Positions 10,720 through 22,900 of a DNA stretch of 64,000 bases are shown piece by piece. The position numbers and the translations under genes were made by a program. The DNA is from Tetraselmis striata. Its lineage: Eukaryota; Chlorophyta; Chlorodendrophyceae; Chlorodendrales; Chlorodendraceae. Where the stretch lies: assembly GCA_006384855.1 (NCBI GenBank), contig VCJN01001320.1, forward strand, positions 1 through 64,000, read 5' to 3'. The notes under the pieces are model-generated. The model was not told where the DNA came from. It was given only the letters and a program-made list of their open reading frames with translations, and ran no database searches. The stretch's first letter is position 1. Each line of letters begins with the position of its first letter.

Positions 10720-12102
10720 GGCGCCTCTTCTGGTCCACATATCAATTATCCTGATGATGAGTTTCACTGGGCTCTCAGAGAGGCCTCTAGACAGATTTGA
10801 GATGGAGCAGGGCACACCCATGTTCAGAGTTGGTACTCTGAAGAGGTCACTCGCTTTCTAGCGTACTATATGCCGCCCTCGCTCATGGGTCCTGCGATGG
10901 ATCGAGGATGGCTTTTCTCTTCGTTGGAAGACTGCCCCCCCCCCCCCTTGCCCCAGCTGAGTTCCCCAACCTCATAACAGCCCACCAGAATTCAGAATTT
11001 GTGGATCAGTGTGTTGCTGGAATGGTGGCTGCTTGCCATGTTTCTGAGACATCTGATAAATCTACTGTGGTTAGTCATGCATGCGCTGTACCTAAACCCC
11101 GCTCTTATAAGCTCCGGCTCATCATTGATATGCGTTATGTCAATGAGGCTATTGATTGCCCTAATTTCAAATTTGAGTGTCTTATAGACCTCAAAAATCT
11201 TATGATGAAAGGTGATCACATGACCGCTTTCGACTTGAAATATGGTTTCAGTCACGTTGAGTTTCATCCCTCAGCAAAACCTTATGCTGTCGCCTTCCAG
11301 TGGAAGGGCAAGTGTTATTCGTTCAATAGCTTACCTTTTGGATTGAAAGAGGCTCCTTATGCCTTTGCTAAGACCATGTCTGAGCTGGTGAGATACTGAC
11401 GCAGAGAGGGTATTAATGTCCTACCCTATCTGGATGATGTTCTATTTTGTTCCCCCACAGTTGCTGATGCATCAGTGCTCAGCAATATAATTCTTTCTGA
11501 CTTTGGTAAGTCAGGTTTGTATCTTAATATGGAGAACAGCACCCCAGCTCCCGTTCAATTACTCAGGCATTTGGGCTTCGTGGTTGACTCGTCTGCCACC
11601 GGTACTTTATCCGGACTTTACTCGTCTTCTTTATCCTAGAAGACCGGTGGGACATGTTACAGCAAGGCATCGCTGAATTGTTGTATGTCCGCATAGGCAG
11701 AGCGTCAGTCCGCAAGTTGGCTAGTATTTGGAATATTCAAGCTATCTCCATGAGGCTGGCTCTGAGCCCTCTTGCTCAGCTTTATACCCGGCATCTATAT
11801 GCCGTTCGAAATTCAGTGCGGACCTGGTCCTCTGTGTTACTCTCATACCTAAAGCTAGGAATGAACTGTTGTTTTGGAAAAGATTAGACAGAAGTTCTTG
11901 TGTGGGCAGAATCTGGCCCCGTCAGCATGTGGTGGCTATTAATTTGGAAACTGATGCCATTGATGTTGGTTGGGGTGGTCCATTGATGATTGCTTGCCTG
12001 TCAGATTCCCATCAACGTATCGCCCATGAGTTCTTCACTTTGTTGGAGAGAGCTCAGTCCTCTACCTTTAGAGAGCTGATAGGAATTATATCATATGCAT
12101 AA
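10720..12102 (+). pseudogene. DIRS-A reverse transcriptase / RNase H (broken)
   Basis: The frame reads FLAYYMPPSLMGPAMDRGWL up to a 15-nt C run (about 10929-10943), where it shifts into APAEFPNLITAHQNSEF. The RT palm follows: VPKPRSYKLRLIIDMRYVNE, FDLKYGFSHVEFHP, NSLPFGLKEAP, a stop at 11397, and the catalytic YLDD (LPYLDDVLFC, about 11420). After stops and shifts the RNase H region appears: MRLALSPLAQLYTRHLYAV, ARNELLFWKRLDRSS, LETDAIDVGWGG, FRELIGI. The arrangement and the TDAxDxGWGG motif are those of DIRS elements. Confidence 0.75.
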
Positions 12103-12202
12103 TGTCTTTTATTACATTTTGTGTTGGCGCTCCGGTAGTCATCCCGACTGATAACCAAAACCTCCTATGGATTGTGGGGAAGGGTAGCAGATCGAAAGGG
12201 GC

Positions 12203-12303
12203 CAACACTCATACCAACGCCCGCACGCCCACGCGCCTCCTCGCGGTGCTGTAATGACGCGGGCGCGGAGACTGCTTGTGCTCTACGGCTCCGAGGAAGG
12301 CGT
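12203..12303 (+). pseudogene. Degenerate copy of NDOR1 5' region and exon 1 (copy 2)
   Basis: ATG at 12254 starts MTRARRLLVLYGSEEG, matching NDOR1 exon 1 (MTQRRRLLVLYGSETGN) over its first 15 residues. The 5' flank is also related: ACTCATACCAACGCC here against ACTCGTACCAACGCC upstream of the real exon. The exon is cut before its splice donor by a minus-strand LINE reverse transcriptase fragment. Shared upstream sequence indicates a DNA duplication, not a processed retrocopy. Confidence 0.75.
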
Positions 12304-13474
12304 GAAGAGCCGGCCAAACGTGCTCCGGAAGGTCCACCAAAAATCCATCGTCGGCGTTGAAGCGCGCCGCCCCGTCATTGACCTCCAACGTGCTATCACA
12401 CTGCTGCACCTCGGGGTGAATCGCGACGCAACATGAAGTCGTGGCCAAAGGTGCGCCATGTTGCACGCCGTCCTCCGACCGCAGAGGGGCGGACCGGTCG
12501 TCCACGACCAGATACGAATCCGTGGAGAGGGAGGCTAGGAGCGCAGGGATGACAGGGTGTAGTGGAGAGCAATCGATGTGGCGTTGGATGATGGTGCGGC
12601 GCCATGCCTCACCTTGTAAGCGTTGCGAAGGTCTGTGTGGACGATGACGACACGTGGGCCAAGCTTCTCGGCGATGAGCCGGACGCCGTGGATGAGCATA
12701 GAGTCGCCCGCGGGAATGCCAACGCCGAGCTGAGATGGAGCGAGCACCGACACGTATGCCTCCTTCATGTTGTCCACCACCGCCTGCTCCGCTGCGAGCC
12801 GCTCCGCCTCCCCGACTGCCACAGGCCGCACGTCCGGGGCCCTCCCCTCGCCTAGCTTCTTGACAGGTGCCACGAGCCTAGCAGAGGCGAAGAGCCGGTT
12901 GAACCACCCGGGCAGGCGACCTTGGAGGTACATGGAGGCAACCTCCGACATGGCACGGACTGCCGCAGGCCCGGACGCCGGCGCGTATTCGCCCACCAAG
13001 CAGCGGAGATACTTGTTGCGCATGCCTGAGGGCCCCGCCGCCACGTGCTGCTTGAGTTGCTGGTACGGCATGCGCATGTCCACCGTCAGGGCGGCCTCGT
13101 CAACCGGAATGTCATACGCCGCGTCTGGGATCGGGTGTCTACGGGACGGGTGCTTGTCACGCAGCTGGGCGAGGATAGCAGGATCGGATAGGTCGCCCAT
13201 ACCCTTAGAAGATAGTCGGCCCGCCGCTCGGGAGAGCTCTCCGTCCTCCACCAAAGCCACAACGGTGTCCGCGGTGCCCACGAGCAGCGCCGCAAAGAGA
13301 TCGGCGTCCGTTCGACGCTGGCGGGCATGTATGTCCGGCGTAGAACGCCTCAGTGCGCGCGTCGTCCCATGAGCGCACGAGTTCGGTCATGCGCCTCTCC
13401 GCGACAGCGCGGAAGCGCCACGCCAAGGCTTGTAGCCGCCGCCGCCCGGCTCGGCTCGGGGCCCTAAGCAACAA
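12296..13474 (-). pseudogene. LINE reverse transcriptase fragment (frameshifted)
   Basis: Minus-strand frames give, in order: WDDARTEAFYAGHTC (about 13360), a frame change at about 13290, DTVVALVEDGELSRAAGRLS, the conserved AAGPSGMRNKYLR, VAPVKKLGEGRAPDVRPVAV, APSQLGVGIPAGDSMLIHGV, VVIVHTDLRNAYK (RT motif A), a frame change near 12600, DGVQHGAPLATT (motif B) and FNADDG (motif C, catalytic DD). It stops abruptly at the NDOR1 exon copy. This is a LINE RT of a type common in green algae; whether it is the N-terminal part of LINE-B is inference. Confidence 0.7.
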
Positions 13475-15394
13475 GGGGGCCGTTTACATTGCCAGCGCTT
13501 TGAAGTAGTCGCTACCAGAGTTTTTTTCCCATTTCCAGCAGCGAGTAGCGAGTACCAGTACCAGTAACAGTACCAGTACCTCCCAACCGTGAGATCGTAA
13601 TCGGACGGCTGTGTAATTAAGGACCGTGGGTGGGCGGGTCGGCGGGCGGGTGGGTGGGTGGGTGGGTGGATTATAGTACTTGGTAGTACATGCCAGTAGA
13701 TAAGCGCTTTAGTCATGCACCTATAGGCCCGATCCGCTGCACTATACGGGTACCCGTACGGGAATAAAGCTCACCGCCGAAAAATCGACGCTTCGCTGGA
13801 TTATGCTCAGTAGATAGGACATTACCAGTGATTTGGTCGTTACTATGACTCGCGAACAGCATGCCTACGAATCCGTTTCGTACATGGCGCATATGCGTAA
13901 TGTGGCAGGTGAATAAACACAATATGACCGATAGCCGATGTAGTAGGCTGACTATCGCAAGTACAAAAACTCGGATAGACCGTGGTAACGCAAAAGAAAA
14001 ACATTTAACGATCAGCGAACTGTAGTCGTTACCAGTACATGTACTCGTTAGGTCAGGCGCCAGTCGTTATTAATCATTAACTATAGGCATGCACGTGGGG
14101 TCATTACGATCACTGACGCCGTGGCAGGCAGTTGGCCAGGCATGTTTGGGTTTTGTCAGTGCCGGGGCGGGGTGAAGTCGGCACCATTTTTGGATAGCAT
14201 CATCTTTCGCTATTGCGGATAACATGTGGCGGCAGCTGTGTCAGCTGGGATGGCAAAGCAGGCAGATGCTAGCAAGAACCGACGCAGCTCGCGCGAAGGC
14301 AACGAGTGCGCCAACTCGATAGGCAACGGGTCTGACGAGGAGCCCCGTCATGCGCAGACACCGGCCCGAGGGGCTCGGCCGAGCTCTCAGGAGTTAACTC
14401 GCTCGCTCACTGGGGCAGGTCAATAGGCATATTCTCGGGAATGGGGAACAATACGGCAAGTAAGACAGATTGTCGTTTGGTTTTCAATTCGAAATCAAAT
14501 CTAGGCTAGCCCCAAACCATCGGTAACCAACAAGGCGGTGCGAGTTCAGCTAGGTTATTCCCTTAGCTGCCTTAAGGCAGCCATTGTCTGGTGCCACGGT
14601 GGTGCTTTGCTCGTCGACGAGCATTTCTTGACGGAGTTGCCTGTTCGGCGACATCCATCGCATATGCTGTCATATTCGGTCATTTGCTGAGAATTTGATG
14701 GCAGTGGGCTGCGTGGCGGCGTGGGGGAGCGTGCGGCCGGAGGGGGGGGGGGGGGCGAGGGGGGCGAAGTGACGTCCATTGGCAATGCGTGGATCATGTC
14801 CGTGCTAGGGCGCGGGTCGTGGGTTTGGCTAGCTCGGCCCGGATCACACGGGCCACCGGTAGGTGGCGATCTGTACTTCGATGGTTAGCGGCGGCGGCGG
14901 CGGCAGTGATAGGCTGGTCGTTCACGATGGCAGGTGGTGGGTGTTGGGGGGGGGGTGACCGGTCACACGCGGTGGAAGCGCAGCTAGGATTTTCAACCAG
15001 AGCTCGAACGAAACCAATGTAAGCTTTTAGGCGCGAGGCTTTAGCGTAGGCAAGGCGGAACAGGTTTGCAACAAAGGAATTGTTAAAATGTATCGGAGTG
15101 TACACGGCTTTATAAAACTATCGGCTTGGCAGTCGGTCGCAAGCGCAGACATTAGGCTTGTACGTGCAATCTGGGCTTGGAGTCATCAGGGGGTCATCGG
15201 GGCGTAATGGTTGACGAGGGCATGATCACGTGTAACATGTGCGCAGTCTATGTTTATGAGCGGATGAGCAGTATGCATATAGGCGTGCTAGTATATAAGT
15301 GAGTGGACAATATGGGTGTGGATGTATACATGAATGCGGGTATAGGTATGCAGGTAGGGTTATGGTGGTAACCCTAACAACGTTGTGGCATCGC
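13475..15394. other. No gene recognised; short simple repeats
   Basis: Contains GTACCA-rich words (13545-13580), a GGGT run (13625-13670), a G-rich tract near 14740, and many palindromic GTAC words. No open frame has a family match. Confidence 0.4.
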
Positions 15395-15421
15395 GGGGGG
15401 GGGGGGGGGGGGGGGGGGGGG
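15395..15421 (+). repeat. 27-nt G run inside the NDOR1-like copy 3
   Basis: Corresponds in position to the G-rich tract (310-328) of intron 1 of the real NDOR1 gene; on the sense strand of the copy it is a C run downstream of the exon. Confidence 0.7.
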
Positions 15422-15650
15422 AGGGCTAGCAGCCGGGTGGGAGGGAAGGAGGGGGGGATGCTCCCGCGAGGGGTGTTTTAGTTTTGCACCAGCGACAACA
15501 TGTGTATTGCTTGTCCGGAGCCGTACATCACCGGCATGCGGCAGCCTTCGCCCCTTCGTCATATATATGATATCACTTCCTTGTGGGATCCGCCGCGTGG
15601 ACGTGCATGCAGCCGTAAAGCCGTTGGTGCGAGTGGTGATGACATGCGGC
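15422..15650 (-). pseudogene. Degenerate copy of NDOR1 exon 1, start of intron 1 and 5' flank (copy 3)
   Basis: Minus-strand ATG at 15562 starts MTKGRRL, then an insertion and shift break the frame, yet the nucleotides of ...TACGGCTCCGGACAAGCAAT and the splice donor position (GTTG, 15499-15498) still align with NDOR1 exon 1. The upstream word ACTCGCACCAACG (about 15630) matches the 5' flank of the other two copies. It cannot encode the flavodoxin strand. Confidence 0.65.
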
Positions 15651-15721
15651 GCGGAGGCGATTGTTATTACCATTCTGTGCTGCGGCATGTTCTTGTACGA
15701 GTACCCGCAGCAATGAATAAG

Positions 15722-18700
15722 GGGCGGTCGTCACCACGCGCATGGATGGCAGGATGGATGCTCACGGCGGACAGTTGCATGAAGGCGACGATGTGCCATC
15801 GCGCTTGTGGCACTAGGGGCGGCCGCGAATGTGCTGCACATACCAAAGCGGTTGTACCAATGATGCAGGTATAATGCTTTCATGTAATTTCTGGCATGGT
15901 GTGCCCTCCTACGGTGATGTAACGTGCGCGCGAATGCAACGCCGAAATACTCAAACCATATGCGCAATAAATGCGCAATGCCGCAATCACATGTGAAGTA
16001 CGATGCTCCGAAACCAGCGCCCTTAGCGGCGCCCATGGGCGGCCGGCAGCGGGAAAGGTGGAGGTGGGCTGCCGCGGGGCTGGGTGGGGGGGATACGTAC
16101 GAGCCTCCCCAACAACATGTAGTGCGTTGCCCCATACCATACCCGTACAACACCGCGACGAGTCCAGCATGCAACCTCCGCGCTTGCATGCGTCACTAAC
16201 ACCGCGAGGGAGCGCTTGAGATTGCGTCATTACGCCGCTTTGTGCGAAGGGGCGCGGCTCCTTTATGAAGGGCGACGAGAATCTGCGGCTGAGGGGCTGC
16301 GAATGGTATGTGCTGCGAAGACGGCATGATGTTGTAGTGAATTAGCGATCGTCGTCACGCGCGCGTGGCTGCTCATGGCGGACGAGGGTCGTGGCGCCGC
16401 GGCTGTTAGTCCGTGCAGTTGCGCGTGCGCACTTAACGCGAAAAGCAGCGGCTTAGCATATGCAGCGTGCATCTAATCATGCATAAACATTTTTGTCGCA
16501 TGATGTACCGTACTTGGAGGGCCCGGCGCGGGGTGAAGATGCTCCGAAACCATAACCGTTAACAACATCGGATTTTAAACGATGGTTGTAAAGACTATAC
16601 ATAGGTCGCTATCGTAATATTAATATCATTAGTAAAGGGAACAATTAGTAGTGTAAGGCGCCATATTTTAGACATAAGTCATTCCATGAGATTTATCTTG
16701 AATGCCACGGGACGCGTGTACATAGTACGGGTATAAATGTAGTGATGCATCGCCCGCCGGATGCTTTAGTACCACTATATTTGCCACTTGATCGACCCCT
16801 AGTGCTTGAAATCAGTCTTACAAGAATATGGCGCCATATATAGGACACCTACTACGTATTGTGTATATGGGTTGATATATTGGTCCTCTAGTTATAGCAG
16901 CCGCAAAATATGAATTGACTATGTAAGATACTGTCGTAACGCGACAACGAAGACAAGGTGTAATTATCAGGCTTCGTCGGCCGGCCGGCTATTGTTGTCA
17001 AGGTTATTGTACCTTGCACGATATTGTACCAATCTAGCAATGTTTGTACATGATTGCACGCGTGTATAGTAGTGCGGCCATCGGGTCGACAGCTGATGGG
17101 GGGAATGAAAACAGCATCGCCCAATCGCGATGACAAGCGGACAAGCAAGCAACATGCGACAACGGGCGGCAGCCTTAAGCGGGCGGGCAGCATTAGTCTT
17201 TGCAATCGCCAAACCCAAGAATAAATAAGAGCGTAATGCACGGTCACAACATATCTTATGGCTATGTAAGTCCGCGCACGACATTGTTTGATGACCGCGC
17301 GGTTATGTATGGGTATCCGTATGTATCGTCAAACCTACTCTGAATAGTTTATTGCGATATACCGCCAGTACATGCATATGTTATATACATGCTATATTAT
17401 AAGTAATCGTAAAATATTATGCAGCTGGTTCTAGAATGCTACGACGATAATATTATTTATATCGCTTTTTCAGATTGTTTTTGATGACCTGAGAGATACA
17501 CCCAGGCACCCCGCAATTGGCGCGGCTGGGTGATGATGCCCGATAGCCACCCTCCGGTCTCAGTGCCGGGCGCGTTTATAATCATACCAACATACCGTAG
17601 GAGATAACGATGGCACGTGGTCTCAGGCTGCCTAGACGAGGTGTGGCGACGCCGCGCCACAACAATATCAAGTCATAATAGTTACCGTTACCGCTGCATC
17701 ATAGTTACCGTTACCGTTACCGTTAGCGTTGCATCATAGTTACCGATACTATCCAGCAGCAAAGCACGCAACTTCCCAAGCCAATATTCATCAGTAGGCT
17801 GCAGCTACCGCCGCATGGCCGCATGTACACATAAATTTGAAAATTGGAATCTCCTACAACTTCAAGTCTCTCATGCGCCATCATCATGATTATTTTGCAT
17901 CTCACATGTCAGCTATCTCACGTCCCGGCAACATGAATTCACATTATATGGCTGGCTATGCCCGCGTAGCATGTTGCCCTCCTAAGGCCAATCATGCACA
18001 TCCAGTTATGTGTAATCACTTGTTTGTAGGTCCACATGCTGAATGGTTGCTACCTACAACACCACATAGCGCGCTCGCGTAGTCCGAGGTTACGTACGTG
18101 CTGGGTTATTACGTGTTGATGCTGCATGTAGCTAGCATTGCCTGGCGGCCGCGCCCACAGTAATCAAGGAAAGTGAACAGTCTCTCGTATGCGGCGGTGT
18201 GACCATACTGTCCAAGCATACGTCCATGTACTTTATATGATGAACAACTCTATGGATGAGTAGGTAAGCAGAGTTGCTGGGGCACACGCTAATTTCGCCG
18301 CCGCGCTGCGCATCGCGCCTGCGCTAACACATTCCCACCGTGGGCGACGATGCATTGTTGTTCCATCTCATCCCGCCATCCAACAAGCACAGCGTTTTGT
18401 TTCCCGTTTTTCACTCCGAGGGCCTTGCACACAAGAAGTGATGCGGCGCTTTGAAGAAACAGTCAAAAAAATAGTTGATGTGATGTATATTTGTAGTGTC
18501 CTGATGCTAGCAACGAACATAGTGCAGGCTCGATCGAGTTGTACGACCCGCTCGTACGCAATCCATCAGCATTCTTTGCGCCGTGACGAGGCGCCCGCAA
18601 TCCTATGATGTCACATCTAAACCGCCATGCTATACTACATATATATAAAGAATGTACAATCAATTTATCATACAATACATTTTATCCCGTATATACATGC

Positions 18701-19950
18701 CACATTGCAACTACACATATACATACTTAATTTGTGCAAATATACTACTTTGCCTCCTGGAGAGACAGCATGGTACCCATATATTCATGCATCGCTGCTC
18801 GGATGGTGCATGCGATGTACGAATATAACAAATAATGGAAAGCTCTACCACAAGCGTCAGCAGTGATGTACGGGTGGGTCGTAAACCGTAGTGCGCAAGG
18901 TGCACGCCATACGTCGCCAAACTTATTGCCGCCCCTGTGGGCATATGTCCTCATATCTTCCCTCGAGCTTGCCTCCCCTAGCCGTCGCACAATTAATGCG
19001 ATGGCGTGTGATGGACATATACGCATTTACATCTAGCATTGCTTGGTGAAATCGCTACATGTTGCCAGATGCAAATGTGTTACATCGCATGTACACGGTG
19101 TACAAATATGGTTATTTAGGGCATTTCTATGCCCTACTCTGAAATATGCGGGGTTTTGTTGCGGCTATCTTGCGTCGTAACCCCATGGCCGCGCTACTTG
19201 GCGTATGCGCTTCGAAATCAGCAATACCCGCCCGCTATGTAGTGCGCCCCGGAAGAACGGAAATTGCCGATTAATAGCAGTAAAATGCCCAAAAATCGCA
19301 AACAAGCGCACAGTATGCAAAGTCATAGAGTGACTGTATACAGCGTGCGGTACTGTAGTCGCGCTGTCACCCGCGCCCGCCAAGTCCGCGCTAAGTTCGC
19401 GCACTATGGTTCGCGCGCGGCAGGCCCGCCTCACTACCGGTACGAGGAAATGTGCCAACGGCGAGTCGAACCTGCTGCGTGCCGTCGTGCGCGCGTTTAG
19501 GGTTTTTTGAACGCCTCTTAAATAAACGCTCAAACCGCAGCCCCTCACAAAGTCACAATCACGCTTTGTTTCATGCCCCGCACCGAACGGCTCGCGGTAC
19601 CGAGTAGGGCACCGATTTGAAGTTCGGCTGTAAAAAATCCGTTCATAGTCGCTTACTCTTGACGCCAATAGTACGGTACCGGTAGCGCGCCCCGTATGTC
19701 AAGCGTTCCTGACTAAGCAGGTTCTACGCGGCGGGTTATCCTGTAATCCCTGTATATGAGAGGTTCCGATCCCCGTGCAGGGCGGTACAGTCAGGGGTAG
19801 GCTCTGGTACAGTGATGTTGCGTTCTATCTTATCTCTGCGCTGTCTGGCTGGCGGGGGTACATGATTACTACAGGTGGATTTAGTTTGCGTAGGACACCC
19901 GCGCACATGTTGTCATGAGCGCATCGTCACGCCCGATAATGCAAAATAAC
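15722..19950. other. Long stretch without recognisable genes
   Basis: AT-richer than the flanks, with short open frames only (for example 17837-18082 plus and 19165-19668 minus) that match nothing I know. Holds a small tandem repeat at 17680-17750. Probably old, decayed mobile DNA. Confidence 0.4.
17680..17750. repeat. GTTACC-based tandem repeat
   Basis: The block CATAGTTACCGTTACC occurs in imperfect tandem with interspersed GCTGCAT/GTTGCAT words; three to four GTTACC units per block. Confidence 0.65.
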
Positions 19951-22900
19951 AAAGCATTTCGGGTGCAGCCGTCATAGTGACGGGGGTTCGCCCTTGGACG
20001 GTTGGGCACTTGGCTGAGGGCGCTGGGGCGTCCCTGCGTCGTGTGTGTTGTTGGGGGGACCCGTCGCCACTACCTGCATTTTGGAGCCGCGTCGATCGGG
20101 CGTTTAATGGCCGGCCCTCGGCCATTCCGAAGATCGATCGTGTGTTGCAGCGGGATGGGCTAGTGCGCTTTGATGTGTATTATACCCAAGGGCAGGGTGC
20201 GCATGTCCGCGAGCGTTTACAACGTTTTGCATGCCGGTGGGGGTGGTACTTGCGGGAACACCGCTCGTACTGGGATCGCCACGCCGCCCGCCCTCCCCCT
20301 CCCTCCCACCCCTTGCCCTTTCCCCTCCCTCCCATGCCCGCCCACCTGTGCGTTGCGACGCTTAATGTGAATGGGTTGTCTTCTAAGTAGGAGGATGTTG
20401 GCGCGCTGCTGATCGAGCGATCTGTAGATGTTTTGCTCATTCAGGAGACCACGGTTAGGGCGACCGATATGCGAGTGCGTTTTAATGGGTACTCTGACTA
20501 CTATTCGTTCGGGGACCGCGTTGCATCGGAACGTGGGTGTTGTGTGTTAGTCCGGTCGCCGTACCGGGCGCGGGCAGTCGGCGCGCCCCACCCATGCTGG
20601 ACCTGTGTCCGGGTGGGGGGAGGTTGCAGTGACTCCGCGGCCACTATATTTATCTCGGCCTATTTGCCCACCGGCTCATAGGGGGAACCGTATCGGGACC
20701 GCCTGCGCAAAGAGTTGGTGCGGCTTCGTACGAGTTATCCGAGGGATATGATCGTGGTGGGGAGGGATTGGAACATGGATGAAAGGGAGTTGACGGCTCT
20801 ACTCAGGCGTTGGCGGTGCCTTCCCGGTGGTAAGCCCATGTGGCCGCGGGATGCATCGGCGCGCGAACGGGGTACTTGCCGGAGGGGCAGCTGCCGCGTT
20901 CTCGACCACTTCATCGCATGGCCTCCCACCATAGGCCCTCCCCCCCCTCTCTCGCCCTCGGCATGGGTGGACTACTCTTGGGACACCTCCGATCACTTCC
21001 CTGTCCTGTCTTCTTTCCCCATGGGCGCCATCCGTGAGGATGCCTGTCCACCTCCCCTGCATGAACGCATGTGTGCAAGGTCCATTCCCAAACCGGCCCA
21101 CGGTGACTCTCCCTCTGAATGGCCCAAGCCGTTCCACGATTTTGTCACCGCTAATCCGTTCGCGGTGCTCACCCCTCTAGATGACCCACCTGTAGACGGC
21201 GGGCCCTCGGGAGGGGGGGGGATCCCTAGACACCGGCGCCGACCACTTTATCCAGGCAATATGGTCGGCGGCGCGTGGGTAAGGGGTTGTTACCAAGCCC
21301 AGGCGTCGTGGCCTAGGGCCGCCGCTCCAACGGTCTATCCTAGGTGCGATTAATCGTCGGCGCATGGCCTTTATGGCGTGCCGGGGGACTAGGGGCCCTC
21401 GGGATGCCGCTCTAGCGTCGGCACATTATGCTGCTGCACGGCATAGGGTCCGGACACTAGTACGTAATAACCGCCGCCGCCAGAGGGAGCGGGCCGTGCT
21501 AAAAGCGGTTCGGGATTTTAAGAAGGGTGGTGGGAGACGGGAGTTCTGGAAGTGGGCGCGCTCTCTCCGTAAGGGGCAGGGTTCATTCGAGGGCGCGAAC
21601 GACCAGCCAGTACGCGATCCGGTATCGGGGGTACTTCTTACCGAGCCGGGCGAAATCAATGCGTGATGGGCGCGGCACTATCGGGAGCTGCTGCGTGACC
21701 CCCACCCCCTAGCACAACGGGTTGCGATATACCGTGCGGCGTGGGAACACCGCCACGGTACATCCCCACCCATTGCCCCCGCACTAAACGGGATTAATGG
21801 GCATATAACATGGGAGGAACTAGTCAAGGCTCTTAGGCGCTTAAAAAATAATAAGGCCCAGGGGCAGGATGGGATCACTGCAGAGGCTTTAAAATTTGCG
21901 ATATACGCCCCGAATAGCCATTTTGGCAAGGCATTGCTGGCCTTAATTAACGGGATATGGACTAAGAACTATATCCCCCAGCAGTGGCGTAGCTCGGCCA
22001 TAGTATCGGTGCCCAAGAAAGGCGACGCGACCGTTATGGACAATTATAGGGGTATTTCGACTATGGGTGCCGCTATGAAACTCCTTATGACCGTCATTTC
22101 CCAACGCTTGCAAGACGTCTGCCAAGCTAAAGGGATAATCCGCCGTTGGCAAGCGGGTTTTATGCGGAATGAGGAGGGCCCCATGCAAGTCGCCAGCTTG
22201 TTCGATATCGCGGCTCGTCGCCAAGCGGCAGGTCTACCCACGTACGCGGGTTTTATTGACTTTAGGAAGGCATATGACACCGTACCTCATGCGCTTTTAT
22301 TCCTGAAACTACAAGCCATAGGAGTTTCGGATCATATGCTTACCTTCATTAAAACTTTATACAGGGATAGTATGGTACGGGTCAAGACAGGGGTGGCCCC
22401 GGGAACATTATCAGACCCCATACCCATAGAGCGTGGCCTCCGACAGGGATGCCCCGCTTCCCCCATCCTATTTAACATATTTATTAACGATATATTCGAT
22501 GGGGTAGAACATCTAGGATGTGATGTACCATGGTGCACTGACACATTAGCGGCAAGGCAACCACTAAGGGTGCCAAGTCAGTTATACGCGGACGACGCTG
22601 TTGGTATCACATGCTCGTTCGATAACCTGCATGCCATGTTCGCCCACTTCTCGCAGTGGGCGGAGGATCATTTTATGGGGTTTGGGGTACTTAAGTGTGG
22701 GGTGATGGCATTAGGCCGATATTCCGACGAGACCGCGTTACGCGAACAAGCTGCCCGATGGCAGCTTGGGGGGAACGGGTACCGGTTGTAAATGAATATA
22801 GGTACTTGGGTACGGTCATTAAGTCGGATTTAGGTATGCAACACATAGTAGACGACCGGGTTAAGAAGGGTAAACGCGCTATTGAGGCGCTCGATTCGGT

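Larger units (their letters stand above)
8985..12102 (+). mobile_element. DIRS-like retrotransposon, decayed (DIRS-A)
   Basis: Gag-like protein with RGG box and zinc knuckle, then reverse transcriptase and RNase H of the DIRS type. No tyrosine recombinase follows: the element stops near 12102, so the 3' end is lost. The 10170-10720 stretch between gag and RT is AT-rich and non-coding. No split or inverted terminal repeats were recognised apart from the hairpins at 8827-8896. Confidence 0.72.

Noticed and set aside
19735..19795. tRNA-like T-arm word GAGGTTCCGATCCCC
   Set aside because: No matching acceptor, D-arm or anticodon stem could be drawn around it.
15722..19950. Possible host gene in the 4-kb AT-richer stretch
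   Set aside because: Only scattered frames under 170 codons with no motif, consistent splice sites or similarity to the other genes here.
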